Assembly: GCF_003952425.1 (NCBI RefSeq)
Contig: NZ_CP034449.1
Span: 3,038,001 to 3,102,000, forward strand
DNA: 64,000 nucleotides
Direction: 5' to 3'
Origin: Mesorhizobium sp. M2A.F.Ca.ET.046.03.2.1
GTDB lineage: Bacteria > Pseudomonadota > Alphaproteobacteria > Rhizobiales > Rhizobiaceae
Made by a program: the position numbers and the translations under genes. Shown here in pieces: positions 37,791-45,273 of this stretch (positions are counted from its first letter, which is position 1; each line of letters starts with the position of its first letter). The notes below the pieces were generated by a model that worked only from the letters and a program-made list of their open reading frames with translations, did no database searches and was not told where the DNA came from.

Positions 37791-38126
37791 CTTGAGTGCT
37801 CCATCGAAGCAGTTCGAGGCGGATGTCGGCAATCTCGCGCATCAAGCCGCCGGAATCCATTCCGGCTTGGCGGATCGCGCGCCCTGTCTTTTCCAGCCCT
37901 TTTCATCCGGAAAGAAGATAGATCGTGCCAATCCGGCGGCGAGTCGGGGAATGGAATTTCACGGAGGGCGCTTTGGAGAAGGTTGATTGGAAATCGATCA
38001 TCAGCGTCGAGTTTTTTCACACCCCTCTGGCCCATTGGGCATCTTCCTTGTGGGCATAGCCGCGCGAGTCTCTGGGATGTCGTCAAGGCGATAGAGAGGT
38101 TTCTTGGTGTGACGGGCAACCTATCC
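37791..38126. other. intergenic region upstream of the transsulfuration operon
   Basis: These 336 bp contain the promoter region of the CBS operon. An imperfect inverted repeat GCCGCCGGAATCCATTCCGG is visible near 37840-37860. I see no coding frame, riboswitch-like structure or clear promoter. Confidence 0.4.
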
Positions 38127-38220
38127 TTCGTCATTCTAGGGCGGAGCAAGGAGCGAAGCGACGCGCGCAGACCCTAGAATCCATGCCGTGACCTCGGCCG
38201 CAGAATGCAGCGGTCCAGAA
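38127..38220. repeat. left half of an interrupted family B palindrome
   Basis: Starts TTCGTCATTCTAGGGCGGAG and ends CAGCGGTCCAGAA, i.e. at the first half (GAA) of the GAATTC core. Its first 65 bases (38128-38192) are an exact inverted copy of 38572-38636. Confidence 0.9.
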
Positions 38221-38546
38221 TAGCCGCCGATAACTGCACCAACTAAGATCACCAGATGACCGGCTACGTCTACATGACCGCGAGCCAGAAAGGCGGCACG
38301 ATCTATATCGGTGTCACCAATGACCTTGCTCGTCGCATGCCCGAGCACAAGACTGGCCAAGGCTCCAGCTTCACCAGCCGCTACGGCGTGCAGCGTCTGG
38401 TCTGGTACGAGGAATACTTCGACATCGCCGATGCAGTTCAGCGTGAGACGTCATTGAAGCGCTGGCCACGGCAGTGGAAGATTGATTTGATCGAGACGAC
38501 TAATCCCGAGTGGTTCGAGCTCTTTCGCGGAATTGGCTGGTGAACG
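38221..38546 (+). mobile_element. 326-bp GIY-YIG insert splitting a family B repeat
   Basis: The segment between GAA (ending 38220) and TTC (starting 38547) interrupts the GAATTC core present in most other family B copies. It begins TAGCCGCCGATAACTGCACC, holds one gene (38256-38543) and ends three bases after its stop. No terminal inverted repeats of its own are visible, and no clear target duplication apart from a possible echo of CTGCACC near 38234. The compactness resembles a homing endonuclease insert. Confidence 0.65.
38256..38543 (+). CDS. small GIY-YIG nuclease-domain protein (YhbQ/UvrC-type fold)
   Basis: The 95-residue protein is a single GIY-YIG domain: GYVYMTASQKGGTIYIGVTN (the tyrosines and YIG), the catalytic Arg in NDLARRMPEHK, SFTSRYGVQRLVWYEEYFD and the metal-binding Glu in AVQRETSLKRWPRQWKIDLI. 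Short GIY-YIG proteins of this sort are common in alphaproteobacteria and their function is unclear. Here the gene sits inside a repeat element, not beside housekeeping genes. No good ribosome binding site precedes the ATG (AAGATCACCAG), so expression may be low. Confidence 0.93.
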   Translation: MTGYVYMTASQKGGTIYIGVTNDLARRMPEHKTGQGSSFTSRYGVQRLVWYEEYFDIADAVQRETSLKRWPRQWKIDLIETTNPEWFELFRGIGW

Positions 38547-38636
38547 TTCTGCGCCGTGGAGGCTCTCAATCGTCACGGCATGGATTCTAGGGTCTGCGCG
38601 CGTCGCTTCGCTCCTTGCTCCGCCCTAGAATGACGA
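38547..38636. repeat. right half of the interrupted family B palindrome
   Basis: Begins TTCTGCGCCGTGG, the second half of the core, and ends CTCCGCCCTAGAATGACGA. Together with 38127-38220 it would restore a normal family B element of about 184 bp once the insert is removed. Confidence 0.9.
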
Positions 38637-38654
38637 CCGATTGCAGCGAGCGCC

Positions 38655-39995
38655 TCACCCCAGCAGCTGCTTGCTCAGCTTCGCGCACTGCACGCGGATG
38701 TCGGGAATGGCGTCGATCTCGAAGAAGGTGCCGCGCGTCAGCGGGCCGACGGCGAGCAGCTTCGACGACACCGTGCCGTCGGCCGCGATCAGCTCGCATT
38801 TCGCGGTGACGTCGAGCCCGAGGCGCAGCGGATCCGGCCGCGCCACGCCACGCTCGATCAGCGCGCGCACGAGGCCGTTAGAGGTCCTCGAAATGTCGCG
38901 GGCGATGCCCATGCAATCATAAAGGCGGGCGACCTGCAGGGTCTCGATATCCTGCGTGCCGCGCGGCTGGATTTTTACGGTGAAGCCGCCGTTCGCCTCG
39001 ACATTCACGATCCTGCCGGCGACGAGGCGGATGCGGCCCGAACTGACCGCCTCGGTGACGCGCTGGTAGACTTCCGGCGCCATGCGGTGGCGGTGGATGT
39101 CCCACCAGGCCTTGGTGTGCTCGACGAAGCGGCGCTTGGCGGAGGACGGCCAGTTCTGCCAGATCGTCTGGTTGAAGGGCCGCAACCCATCGACCACGTC
39201 GCGCCAGTCGCCGCCGGCCTTCTGGGTCTCGCGGATCAGGTTGCGGAACCAGCCGACGAAATAGGAAAGCTCCGTGCCGAGTGGGATGTCGGCGATGTCG
39301 AGCTTGATCGGGTTGCCCTTGCGATGCGGCGACGGCAGCAGGCCGCGCCGCGATACCGCGACGATCGGGCCGCGATGGCCGCGCTGTTCCAGCGACAGGA
39401 AGGCGTCGACCATGCTGAGGCCCGTGCCGAGCAGCAGGACACCGGCTTGCGGATCGAGCGCGGTGTCGGCCTCCGTGCCCATGCGGATGGCGTGGCCCTG
39501 GAAGGCGCCGGGCTGCTCGTCATGGCCGGTGGCAAGCACGGCCAGATGGCCAACGACGCTGGTGCCGTTGGCGAGCACCACCTCGACACCAGCCGACGTC
39601 GGCGAGATCGACAGGCTCTCCTCGGCAATCAGCCGCAACCGGCCGGTCTCGCGCTCACGTTCCACCAGATCGTCGAGCAGCTCCCTCAGGTAACGGGCAT
39701 AGAGACTGCGCGGCGCATAGAATGGCCCCTGGTCGGGTTTGGCGAAGCCGCGCTCAAGCACCCAGCGCGCGAAATGGGTGGGGTCGTCGGCATAGGCGCT
39801 CATCCCGGAGGCTTTGACGTTGAGCACATGCGCCGACAGCAAAGTGGAATAGGCCATGCCCTGGCCGAAATGCGGACGCTTCTCGATCAGCGTGACGCGC
39901 AGATCAGAGTTTGACGACATCAGCAAATGCGCGGCCAGCACCACGCCGCTGGCGCCGCCGCCGACAATGATGATGGAGTTGCCGCGTCCAACCAT
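38655..39995 (-). CDS. FAD/NAD(P)-binding oxidoreductase (FAD-NAD(P)-binding YdhS-like)
   Basis: The 446-residue protein begins with a Rossmann FAD site (IIIVGGGASGVVLAAHLLMS, then TLIEKRPHFGQGMAYST) and has a second nucleotide site near GVLLLGTGLSMVDAFLSLE. The motif GMAYST and the segment YGNWxxL-like DPTHFARWVLERGF match the FAD-NAD(P)-binding family (PF13454). The reaction is unknown. The gene diverges from the tauABC-type operon. It lacks an obvious ribosome binding site, and a 26-codon leader frame ends 23 bp upstream, so translational coupling is possible. Confidence 0.85.
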   Translation of the reverse strand: MVGRGNSIIIVGGGASGVVLAAHLLMSSNSDLRVTLIEKRPHFGQGMAYSTLLSAHVLNVKASGMSAYADDPTHFARWVLERGFAKPDQGPFYAPRSLYARYLRELLDDLVERERETGRLRLIAEESLSISPTSAGVEVVLANGTSVVGHLAVLATGHDEQPGAFQGHAIRMGTEADTALDPQAGVLLLGTGLSMVDAFLSLEQRGHRGPIVAVSRRGLLPSPHRKGNPIKLDIADIPLGTELSYFVGWFRNLIRETQKAGGDWRDVVDGLRPFNQTIWQNWPSSAKRRFVEHTKAWWDIHRHRMAPEVYQRVTEAVSSGRIRLVAGRIVNVEANGGFTVKIQPRGTQDIETLQVARLYDCMGIARDISRTSNGLVRALIERGVARPDPLRLGLDVTAKCELIAADGTVSSKLLAVGPLTRGTFFEIDAIPDIRVQCAKLSKQLLG

Positions 39996-40018
39996 GGTTG
40001 CGAGCCGAAACGGGGCGA

Positions 40019-40099
40019 TCAGCGCGCGGCGAGCGCCGCGGGCGGCCTCGGCCGCAGGCCACGAACGATCGCCGGAACGGTTTTCAGAAGGTTGCGCAT
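40019..40099 (-). CDS. possible 26-aa leader peptide upstream of the FAD protein
   Basis: ATG 40099, preceded by TTGGGAGTGAGAGAAC, opens MRNLLKTVPAIVRGLRPRPP followed by AALAAR and a stop, 23 bp before the FAD protein start. The better ribosome binding site belongs to this short frame. I do not recognise it; it could be a real small protein or a control leader. Confidence 0.35.
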   Translation of the reverse strand: MRNLLKTVPAIVRGLRPRPPAALAAR

Positions 40100-40325
40100 C
40101 GTTCTCTCACTCCCAATGTTGATAAGATTACTATACTAAGAGGGCTGGGCACGAAATGATGGTTCCAATTCGCCGGCGATTTGAAGCATGGATTTGCTGA
40201 AATCCGGTGACAGGAGGATTTTCGTTCAGACTGCCGCGATTGTGGAAGGGCGCCGCATCCGCTGTCGTCATTCTAGCCCGGAGAGTCCGCTTTGGTATCT
40301 TTGAAAGGGAGCGCCAACCCAACGA
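40100..40325. other. first part of the gap before the tau operon
   Basis: The gap 40100-40756 holds the promoter of the FAD gene (AT-rich TTGATAAGATTACTATACTA near 40119-40138), a solo family B start at about 40265 (GTCATTCTAGCCCGGAGAG), a family B element (40326-40530), a low-information GC-rich stretch (40540-40640) and the tau upstream motif. I see no further gene. Confidence 0.45.
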
Positions 40326-40530
40326 CTTCGTCATTCTAGGGCGGAGCGACGCGAAGCGGCGCGTAGACCCTAGCCGTTACCTTCGCGAGAGGTGCAACGG
40401 TAGAGAATAGAACCCTTATCTACCCCCGCCGAAAGATAGGTCTGCACCGCAGCATCTCTTCTATTTCACGGCATGGATTCTAGGGTCTGCGCGCGTCGCT
40501 TCGCTCCTTGCTCCGCCCTAGAATGACGAC
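40326..40530. repeat. family B palindrome with altered core
   Basis: The arms CTTCGTCATTCTAGGGCGGA and GCTCCGCCCTAGAATGACGA are good, but the core reads AGAATAGAACCCTTATCTAC, then CCCCGCCGAAAGATAGG before TCTGCACC, instead of GAATTC. The extra 30 or so bases begin TAG directly after GAA, as does the GIY-YIG insert at 38221. Confidence 0.7.
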
Positions 40531-40684
40531 TGGAAGGAGGGCTTTGCTAACCACCCGGGGGCACCGAAGAGCGCGGCTGGCGCCGCGTCCACCCGCACCA
40601 ACCCCGCGACCGTTCCTTTGCGCCCGTTCCGCCGTTACCCGGCGACACTTTTCCAACAAAGCGCCCTTCGTTGGAAGGATTTAA

Positions 40685-40708
40685 CTCTACAAACCTGATA
40701 GAATTAAC
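40685..40708 (+). promoter_or_regulatory. motif shared with the ssuA upstream region (tau side)
   Basis: CTCTACAAACCTGATAGAAT plus TAAC lies 48 bp before the tauA start and aligns with 44152-44175 in front of ssuA. The GATAGAAT part could be a -10 element; no good -35 is seen, which would fit an activator-dependent promoter. Confidence 0.4.
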
Positions 40709-40756
40709 GGACGATAGAAAGGCAATCCAGTTTTCAGGGGTTTATGGAGCCTTTCA

Positions 40757-41773
40757 ATGTCAATCCTTTCACGACGCGATCTGTTGCTTTCGTCGGCCGC
40801 CGCTCTTGCCGGCGCCGCCCTGCTCGGCCCTGCCAGCGCCGAGGATCTCAAGATCACCATCGGCTACCAGACGGTGGTCGAGCCTTCGAAAGTGCCGCAG
40901 GCGGACGGCGCCTATGAAAAGGCGACCAAGGCGGCGATCGACTGGCGCAAGTTCGATTCCGGCGCCGACGTCATCGCCGCGATCGCCTCCGGCTCGGTCG
41001 ATATCGGCTATGTCGGCTCTAGCCCGCTGGCCGCGGCCGCCAGCCGCGAGCTACCGATCCAGACCATCTTCGTCGTCGGGCTGATCGGTCCGTCGGAGGC
41101 GCTGGTCGCCCGCAACGGCTCCGGCATCGAGAAGGTCGCGGATCTGGCCGGCAAGAAGGTCGCCGTGCCGTTCGTCTCGACCACGCATTACAGCCTGCTC
41201 GCGGCGCTGAAGCATGAGAATGTCGATCCGAAGTCGGTGCAGATCCTCAATCTGAGGCCGCCGGAGATCGCCGCCGCCTTCGCGCGCGGCGACATCGACG
41301 CGGCCTATGTCTGGGACCCGGCGCTCGGCCAGGTGAAGACGTCCGGCAAGGTGGTGCTGGACTCTTCGCAGGTAGCCGCCTGGGGCGCGCCGACCTTCGA
41401 CGCCTGGATCGTGCGCACCGATTTCGCCGAAAAGCACCCCGAAGCCGTGCGCGACTTCGTCAAGGTGACCGGCGAAGCCTATGCCAAGTTCCTCGCCAAG
41501 CCGGAGGCCTGGTCGGTGTCATCGCCGGAAGCCGGCAAGATCGCCAAGCTCACCGGCGCCAAGCTGGAAGAGGTGCCGGAGCTGCTCAAGGGCTATGTCT
41601 TCCCGTCGCTTGAAGAACAGGCTTCGGACAAGTTCCTCGGCGGCGCAACCGTCAAGGCCGTCGCGGCGGCGTCCGCCTTCCTCAAGGAGCAGGGCAAGGT
41701 CGACGCCGTGCTGCCCGACTATTCGAAATATGTGACGGCGAAATATGCCAGCGAGGCGCTCGCCTCGAACTGA
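40757..41773 (+). CDS. tauA: taurine/sulfonate ABC transporter substrate-binding protein
   Basis: The 338-residue periplasmic protein has a twin-arginine-type signal (MSILSRRDLLLSSAAALAGA, cleavage near ASA-ED). IGYQTVVEPSKVPQADGAYE, WRKFDSGADVIAAIASGSVD and IGYVGSSPLAAAASRELPIQ are typical of TauA. ATG 40757 follows TGGAGCCTTTCA. It heads an operon with an ATPase and a permease gene. TauD is absent nearby, so the sulfonate actually taken up may not be taurine. Confidence 0.9.
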   Translation: MSILSRRDLLLSSAAALAGAALLGPASAEDLKITIGYQTVVEPSKVPQADGAYEKATKAAIDWRKFDSGADVIAAIASGSVDIGYVGSSPLAAAASRELPIQTIFVVGLIGPSEALVARNGSGIEKVADLAGKKVAVPFVSTTHYSLLAALKHENVDPKSVQILNLRPPEIAAAFARGDIDAAYVWDPALGQVKTSGKVVLDSSQVAAWGAPTFDAWIVRTDFAEKHPEAVRDFVKVTGEAYAKFLAKPEAWSVSSPEAGKIAKLTGAKLEEVPELLKGYVFPSLEEQASDKFLGGATVKAVAAASAFLKEQGKVDAVLPDYSKYVTAKYASEALASN

Positions 41774-41786
41774 GCCTTCTCCATGC

Positions 41787-41820
41787 GATTCCCGGAAGGA
41801 TGACCGCCTTTCCGGGGATT
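41787..41820 (+). terminator. intercistronic hairpin after tauA
   Basis: ATTCCCGGAAGG pairs imperfectly with CCTTTCCGGGGAT around ATGACCG. There is no strong T-run, so it may stabilise the tauA message or attenuate rather than terminate. Confidence 0.35.
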
Positions 41821-41935
41821 GTTCGGAAGCGCGGCCTCCTTCCCTGGCCTTGCGCTTGCCTGTCCCGAAGCCGCTTACGAGGCGCGGCTTTGGGGCAGGC
41901 CCCAGGATCCAACACCTGATCCAGCAGAGGCCCGC

Positions 41936-42709
41936 ATGACGCATCTCACCCTCGACAAGATCAGCGTCCATTATGACGGCCAACTGGTGCCGGCGGTCGA
42001 GCGGGTTTCGCTCGACATTGCGAAGGGCGATTTCGTCGTGCTGGTCGGCCGTTCCGGCTGCGGCAAGACTTCGCTGCTCAACGTCGCCGCCGGCCTGGTC
42101 GAGCCCGCGGGCGGCCTGGCCACGGTGGACGGCCGGCCGATCACCGGGCCCGGCTCCGATCGTGCCGTGGTGTTCCAGAACGATGCGCTGTTCCCCTGGC
42201 TGACGGCGCGGGAAAATGTGGCCTTCGCGCTTAGGCTGCGCGGCGTCCCGGCCGATAGCAGAGCACGCCGCGCCGACGAATTGCTGTCGCTGGTCAAGCT
42301 CGCCGACGCCGGCGACAAGCGGATCTGGGAGCTTTCCGGCGGCATGCGCCAGCGCGTCGGCCTTGCCCGAGCCTTGGCCGCAGAACCCGAATTCCTTCTG
42401 CTCGACGAACCGCTCGGCGCGCTCGACGCGCTGACGCGTGAGCGCATGCAGACGACGCTGCTCGACCTGTGGGCAGCGGCCCAAGTCGGCGTGCTGATGG
42501 TGACGCACGGCATCGAGGAGGCGCTGGTGCTGGCGACCCGCATCGTCGTGTTGGCGCCCGGTCCAGGGCACGTGGTGCGGACTTTCGAAACGAATTTCGG
42601 CCGCCGCTACGCCGCCGGCGAGCCGATCCGCGCGATCAAGGCCGATCCCGGCTTCGCCGCGGCCCGCGCGGATCTGACCGACTCGATCTTCGAAGGAGAG
42701 GCGGCATGA
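41936..42709 (+). CDS. tauB: taurine/sulfonate ABC transporter ATP-binding protein
   Basis: The 257-residue ATPase has Walker A GRSGCGKTS, Q-loop AVVFQNDALFPWLTARENV, signature LSGGMRQRVGLARAL, Walker [13 protein letters not shown] and the H-loop VTHGIEEAL. The LFPW segment after the Q-loop is typical of the nitrate/sulfonate/taurine class. Start ATG 41936 follows GCAGAGGCCCGC, and the stop overlaps tauC (ATGA). It powers import through the tauC permease. Confidence 0.93.
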   Translation: MTHLTLDKISVHYDGQLVPAVERVSLDIAKGDFVVLVGRSGCGKTSLLNVAAGLVEPAGGLATVDGRPITGPGSDRAVVFQNDALFPWLTARENVAFALRLRGVPADSRARRADELLSLVKLADAGDKRIWELSGGMRQRVGLARALAAEPEFLLLDEPLGALDALTRERMQTTLLDLWAAAQVGVLMVTHGIEEALVLATRIVVLAPGPGHVVRTFETNFGRRYAAGEPIRAIKADPGFAAARADLTDSIFEGEAA

Positions 42710-43566
42710 GCGTGAGCACTTACAGCGAAAGGCCCGCCGCGAAGGCCGGCGAGACCGACGGGCTTTCCGTGCCATGGTCGCGGCCGCGACCGAAAAGGAC
42801 GGTCGTATCGGCCAGGCTGGTCAGCGCGATCACCATCCTCGTGCTGCTCGCTGCCTGGACGGCGGCGTCCTCGCTGCAGCTGGTGTCGCCGGTTTTCCTG
42901 CCCTCGCCCGCCGCGGTCTGGGCAAAGTTCGTCATCGTTGTCCGCGACGGTTTCGTCGATGCCACATTGCTCCAGCACATCCTCGCGTCGCTCTGGCGTG
43001 TGTTTGCGGCGCTGATCGCGGCCATCCTCGTCGGCGTGCCGGTCGGCCTCGCCATCGGCATCAGCCGGATCGGGCGCGGCGTGTTCGACCCGCTGCTCGA
43101 ATTCCTGCGTCCGATTCCGCCGCTCGCCTATCTGCCGCTGATCATCATCTGGTTCGGCATCGGCGAGCCGTCGAAGATCCTGGTGATCGCCATCGCCATG
43201 CTGGCGCCGGTGGCGCTGTCGACCGCCGCCGGCGTGCGCGGCGTTTCGCGCGAGCGCGTCGACGCGGCGCGGTCGCTCGGCGCCACGCGCGCCCAGGTCA
43301 TCCGCCACGTGATCCTGCCCAGCGCCCTGCCTTCAATCCTCACCGGCCTGCGCATCGCGCTCGGCGCCGGTTGGTCGACGCTGGTCGCAGCCGAGCTGGT
43401 CGCGGCGACGCGGGGGCTCGGCTTCATGATCCAGTCGGCGGCGCAATTCCTGGTCACCGACGTGGTGGTGATGGGCATACTGGTGATCGCGATCATCGCT
43501 TTTGCGCTCGAATTCGTCATCCGCCGGATCGAGCGGGTGCTGGTGCCCTGGGCGGGACGGGAATGA
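42706..43566 (+). CDS. tauC: taurine/sulfonate ABC transporter permease
   Basis: The 286-residue protein has an N-terminal polar stretch, then about six membrane helices (ISAITILVLLAAWTAASSLQ-like, ALIAAILVGVPVGLAIGISR). The EAA-type loop is DAARSLGATRAQVIRHVILP with SALPSILTGLRIALGAGWST following. FLRPIPPLAYLPLIIIWFGI is the sulfonate-permease signature. It overlaps tauB by four bases. Confidence 0.93.
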   Translation: MSVSTYSERPAAKAGETDGLSVPWSRPRPKRTVVSARLVSAITILVLLAAWTAASSLQLVSPVFLPSPAAVWAKFVIVVRDGFVDATLLQHILASLWRVFAALIAAILVGVPVGLAIGISRIGRGVFDPLLEFLRPIPPLAYLPLIIIWFGIGEPSKILVIAIAMLAPVALSTAAGVRGVSRERVDAARSLGATRAQVIRHVILPSALPSILTGLRIALGAGWSTLVAAELVAATRGLGFMIQSAAQFLVTDVVVMGILVIAIIAFALEFVIRRIERVLVPWAGRE

Positions 43567-43588
43567 GCTCAAGCGAAGGAGAAGGACG

Positions 43589-43774
43589 ATGACCCATTCC
43601 ACCGCAGTGCTGTTTGCGCATGTCGGCACATGGCTGTTGCGTCTGCCGCCGAGCGACAAACAGCAGGCAGACGAACCGAATTCGCCGACGCCGGTGCTGC
43701 TTGCCGGCGACCGCGATCGCCTGCCGCCGCGCGACGAGAGCTTCTACTGGGCCTGGCAGTACTGGTCGCAATGA
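43589..43774 (+). CDS. small protein at the end of the tau operon, 61 aa
   Basis: ATG 43589 follows a clear GAAGGAGAAGGACG ribosome binding site 23 bp after tauC. The product begins MTHSTAVLFAHVGTWLLRLP, is Pro/Asp/Arg-rich in the middle and ends with an aromatic tail, SFYWAWQYWSQ. I do not recognise a family. Position and ribosome binding site suggest a real small protein linked to the transporter. Confidence 0.65.
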   Translation: MTHSTAVLFAHVGTWLLRLPPSDKQQADEPNSPTPVLLAGDRDRLPPRDESFYWAWQYWSQ

Positions 43775-43858
43775 TCGGGAAGTGGGGGACGCCAGCGCTG
43801 GCGACTTCGTCATCCTAATGTCTGCGCCGCGTCGATTGGTTGAAGCCGCCCTCCCAAC

Positions 43859-43998
43859 CTCGTCATTCTATGGCGGAGCAAGGAGCGAAGCGACGCGGCG
43901 CAGACCATAGAATCCATGCCGTGACTTGGAAGCGCCGCCACGGTGCAGAATTCTGCTCCGTTGCACGCCGTGGCGAAGGTAACGGCATGGATCGCGAT
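43859..43998. repeat. family B repeat with truncated right arm
   Basis: CTCGTCATTCTATGGCGGAG starts a full left arm and the core GAATTC is at 43948-43953. The right arm stops at AACGGCATGGATCGCGATGG. It lies in the 456-bp gap 43775-44230, which otherwise holds only the ssuA upstream region and a loose arm-like CTTCGTCATCCTAATG at 43805. Confidence 0.75.
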
Positions 43999-44151
43999 GG
44001 GGGTTTCGGCCAATCTCCAACGCATGCCGCCCGCCAACGCAAACAGGGCCGACCGATCAAAATCCCTGTGCGGTCTCAACTAGGATGACGACACCCAGGG
44101 TTACGCGCAGAAAATAATTCCATGAAATCCGCCGAACTCGCAAGATCGTTT

Positions 44152-44175
44152 CTCTACTAGCTTTATAGATTTACC
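44152..44175 (+). promoter_or_regulatory. motif shared with the tauA upstream region (ssu side)
   Basis: CTCTACTAGCTTTATAGATT plus TACC lies 55 bp before the ssuA start and matches 40685-40708 at CTCTAC, ATAGA and flanking A/T positions. TATAGAT could be the -10 element. Confidence 0.4.
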
Positions 44176-44230
44176 TAGCCTGACCTTATTCCAATCGCCC
44201 GGCAGTTCGGGACCAACGAAGGAGAGGGTC

Positions 44231-45199
44231 ATGTTCAATCTGACGAGACGCGCATTCGGCGTCGGCCTGCTTACAGCGGCGGCCTTTGCCGCATCCTTTG
44301 GGACGACATCCTTCGCCGCCGCGCAGGACCTCAAGGCGTTCAACATCGGCTACCAGAAGACCGGCCTGCCGGTGATCGCCCGGCAGCAGCAGATCATCGA
44401 AAAGGCGCTGGCCGACAAGGGCGTGACGGTGAAGTGGGTCGAGTTCACTGCCGGCCCGCCGCTGGTGGAAGCCTTGAATGTCGGCGCCATCGATGTCGGC
44501 TGGACCGGCGACGCGCCGCCGATCTTCGGCCAGTCGGCCGGCGCCAACATCGTCTATGCGGCGGCGCTGCCCTCCAATGGCGAGGGCGAGGCGATCTTCG
44601 TCAAGCCGGCCTCGCCGATCCAGTCGTTGGCCGACCTCAAGGGCAAGCGCATCGGCGTCGGCAAGGGCACCAGCGCGCACAATCTGGTCGTTGCCGCCCT
44701 GGAGAAAGCCGGCATCCCCTTCGACCAAGTCACGCCCGTCTACCTCAGCCCCGCCGATGCGGCGGCCGCCTTCGCCAGCGACCAGATCGATGCATGGGCG
44801 GTGTGGGATCCGTTCTTCGCCATCGCTGAAACGCGCTACCAGCCGCGGGTGCTTGCCCGCTCCATCGACGTGCTCCAGGTCAACACCTATTTCCTCGCCA
44901 ACAAGGATTTCGCGAAGGCGCATCCGGATTTCGTCTCGACGACGATCGCCGCGCTCGGCGACGCGGCGAAGTGGGCGGACCAGAACCGCGACAAGGTGGC
45001 CGAGGCGCTGCATGAGGTGACCGGCGTGCCGCTCGACGCGCAGACGATCGCCGCCAATCGCACCAAGTTCGGCATTTATCCGATCACCGCCGAGATCGTC
45101 GCCGGCCAGCAGGCGACCGCCGACCGCTTCTTCAAGCTCGGGCTGATCCCGAAAGCGGTGCGGATATCCGACGCCGTCTGGACCGCGCCGGGCAACTGA
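44231..45199 (+). CDS. ssuA: aliphatic sulfonate ABC transporter substrate-binding protein
   Basis: The 322-residue periplasmic protein has a signal peptide with a twin-arginine-like start ([20 protein letters not shown]). [60 protein letters not shown] and [20 protein letters not shown] are hallmarks of SsuA. ATG 44231 follows GAAGGAGAGGGTC. It heads the ssuADCB operon for scavenging sulfur from alkanesulfonates. Confidence 0.95.
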   Translation: MFNLTRRAFGVGLLTAAAFAASFGTTSFAAAQDLKAFNIGYQKTGLPVIARQQQIIEKALADKGVTVKWVEFTAGPPLVEALNVGAIDVGWTGDAPPIFGQSAGANIVYAAALPSNGEGEAIFVKPASPIQSLADLKGKRIGVGKGTSAHNLVVAALEKAGIPFDQVTPVYLSPADAAAAFASDQIDAWAVWDPFFAIAETRYQPRVLARSIDVLQVNTYFLANKDFAKAHPDFVSTTIAALGDAAKWADQNRDKVAEALHEVTGVPLDAQTIAANRTKFGIYPITAEIVAGQQATADRFFKLGLIPKAVRISDAVWTAPGN

Positions 45200-45208
45200 T
45201 TTTCGTCC

Positions 45209-45239
45209 ACGGCGCCGGGCGGCGAACGCCCGGCGCCGT
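45209..45239 (+). terminator. strong hairpin between ssuA and ssuD
   Basis: ACGGCGCCGGGCG pairs perfectly over 13 bp with CGCCCGGCGCCGT around the loop GCGAA, followed by CGTATTTTC. The T-run is short, so partial termination or protection of the ssuA mRNA end is likely. Confidence 0.65.
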
Positions 45240-45273
45240 CGTATTTTCTCCTGCCTTCTCCCAGGGTTCAGCC

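Noticed and set aside
37791..38126. SAM or related riboswitch upstream of the CBS operon
   Set aside because: I could not fit a known conserved core; only one imperfect inverted repeat is visible.
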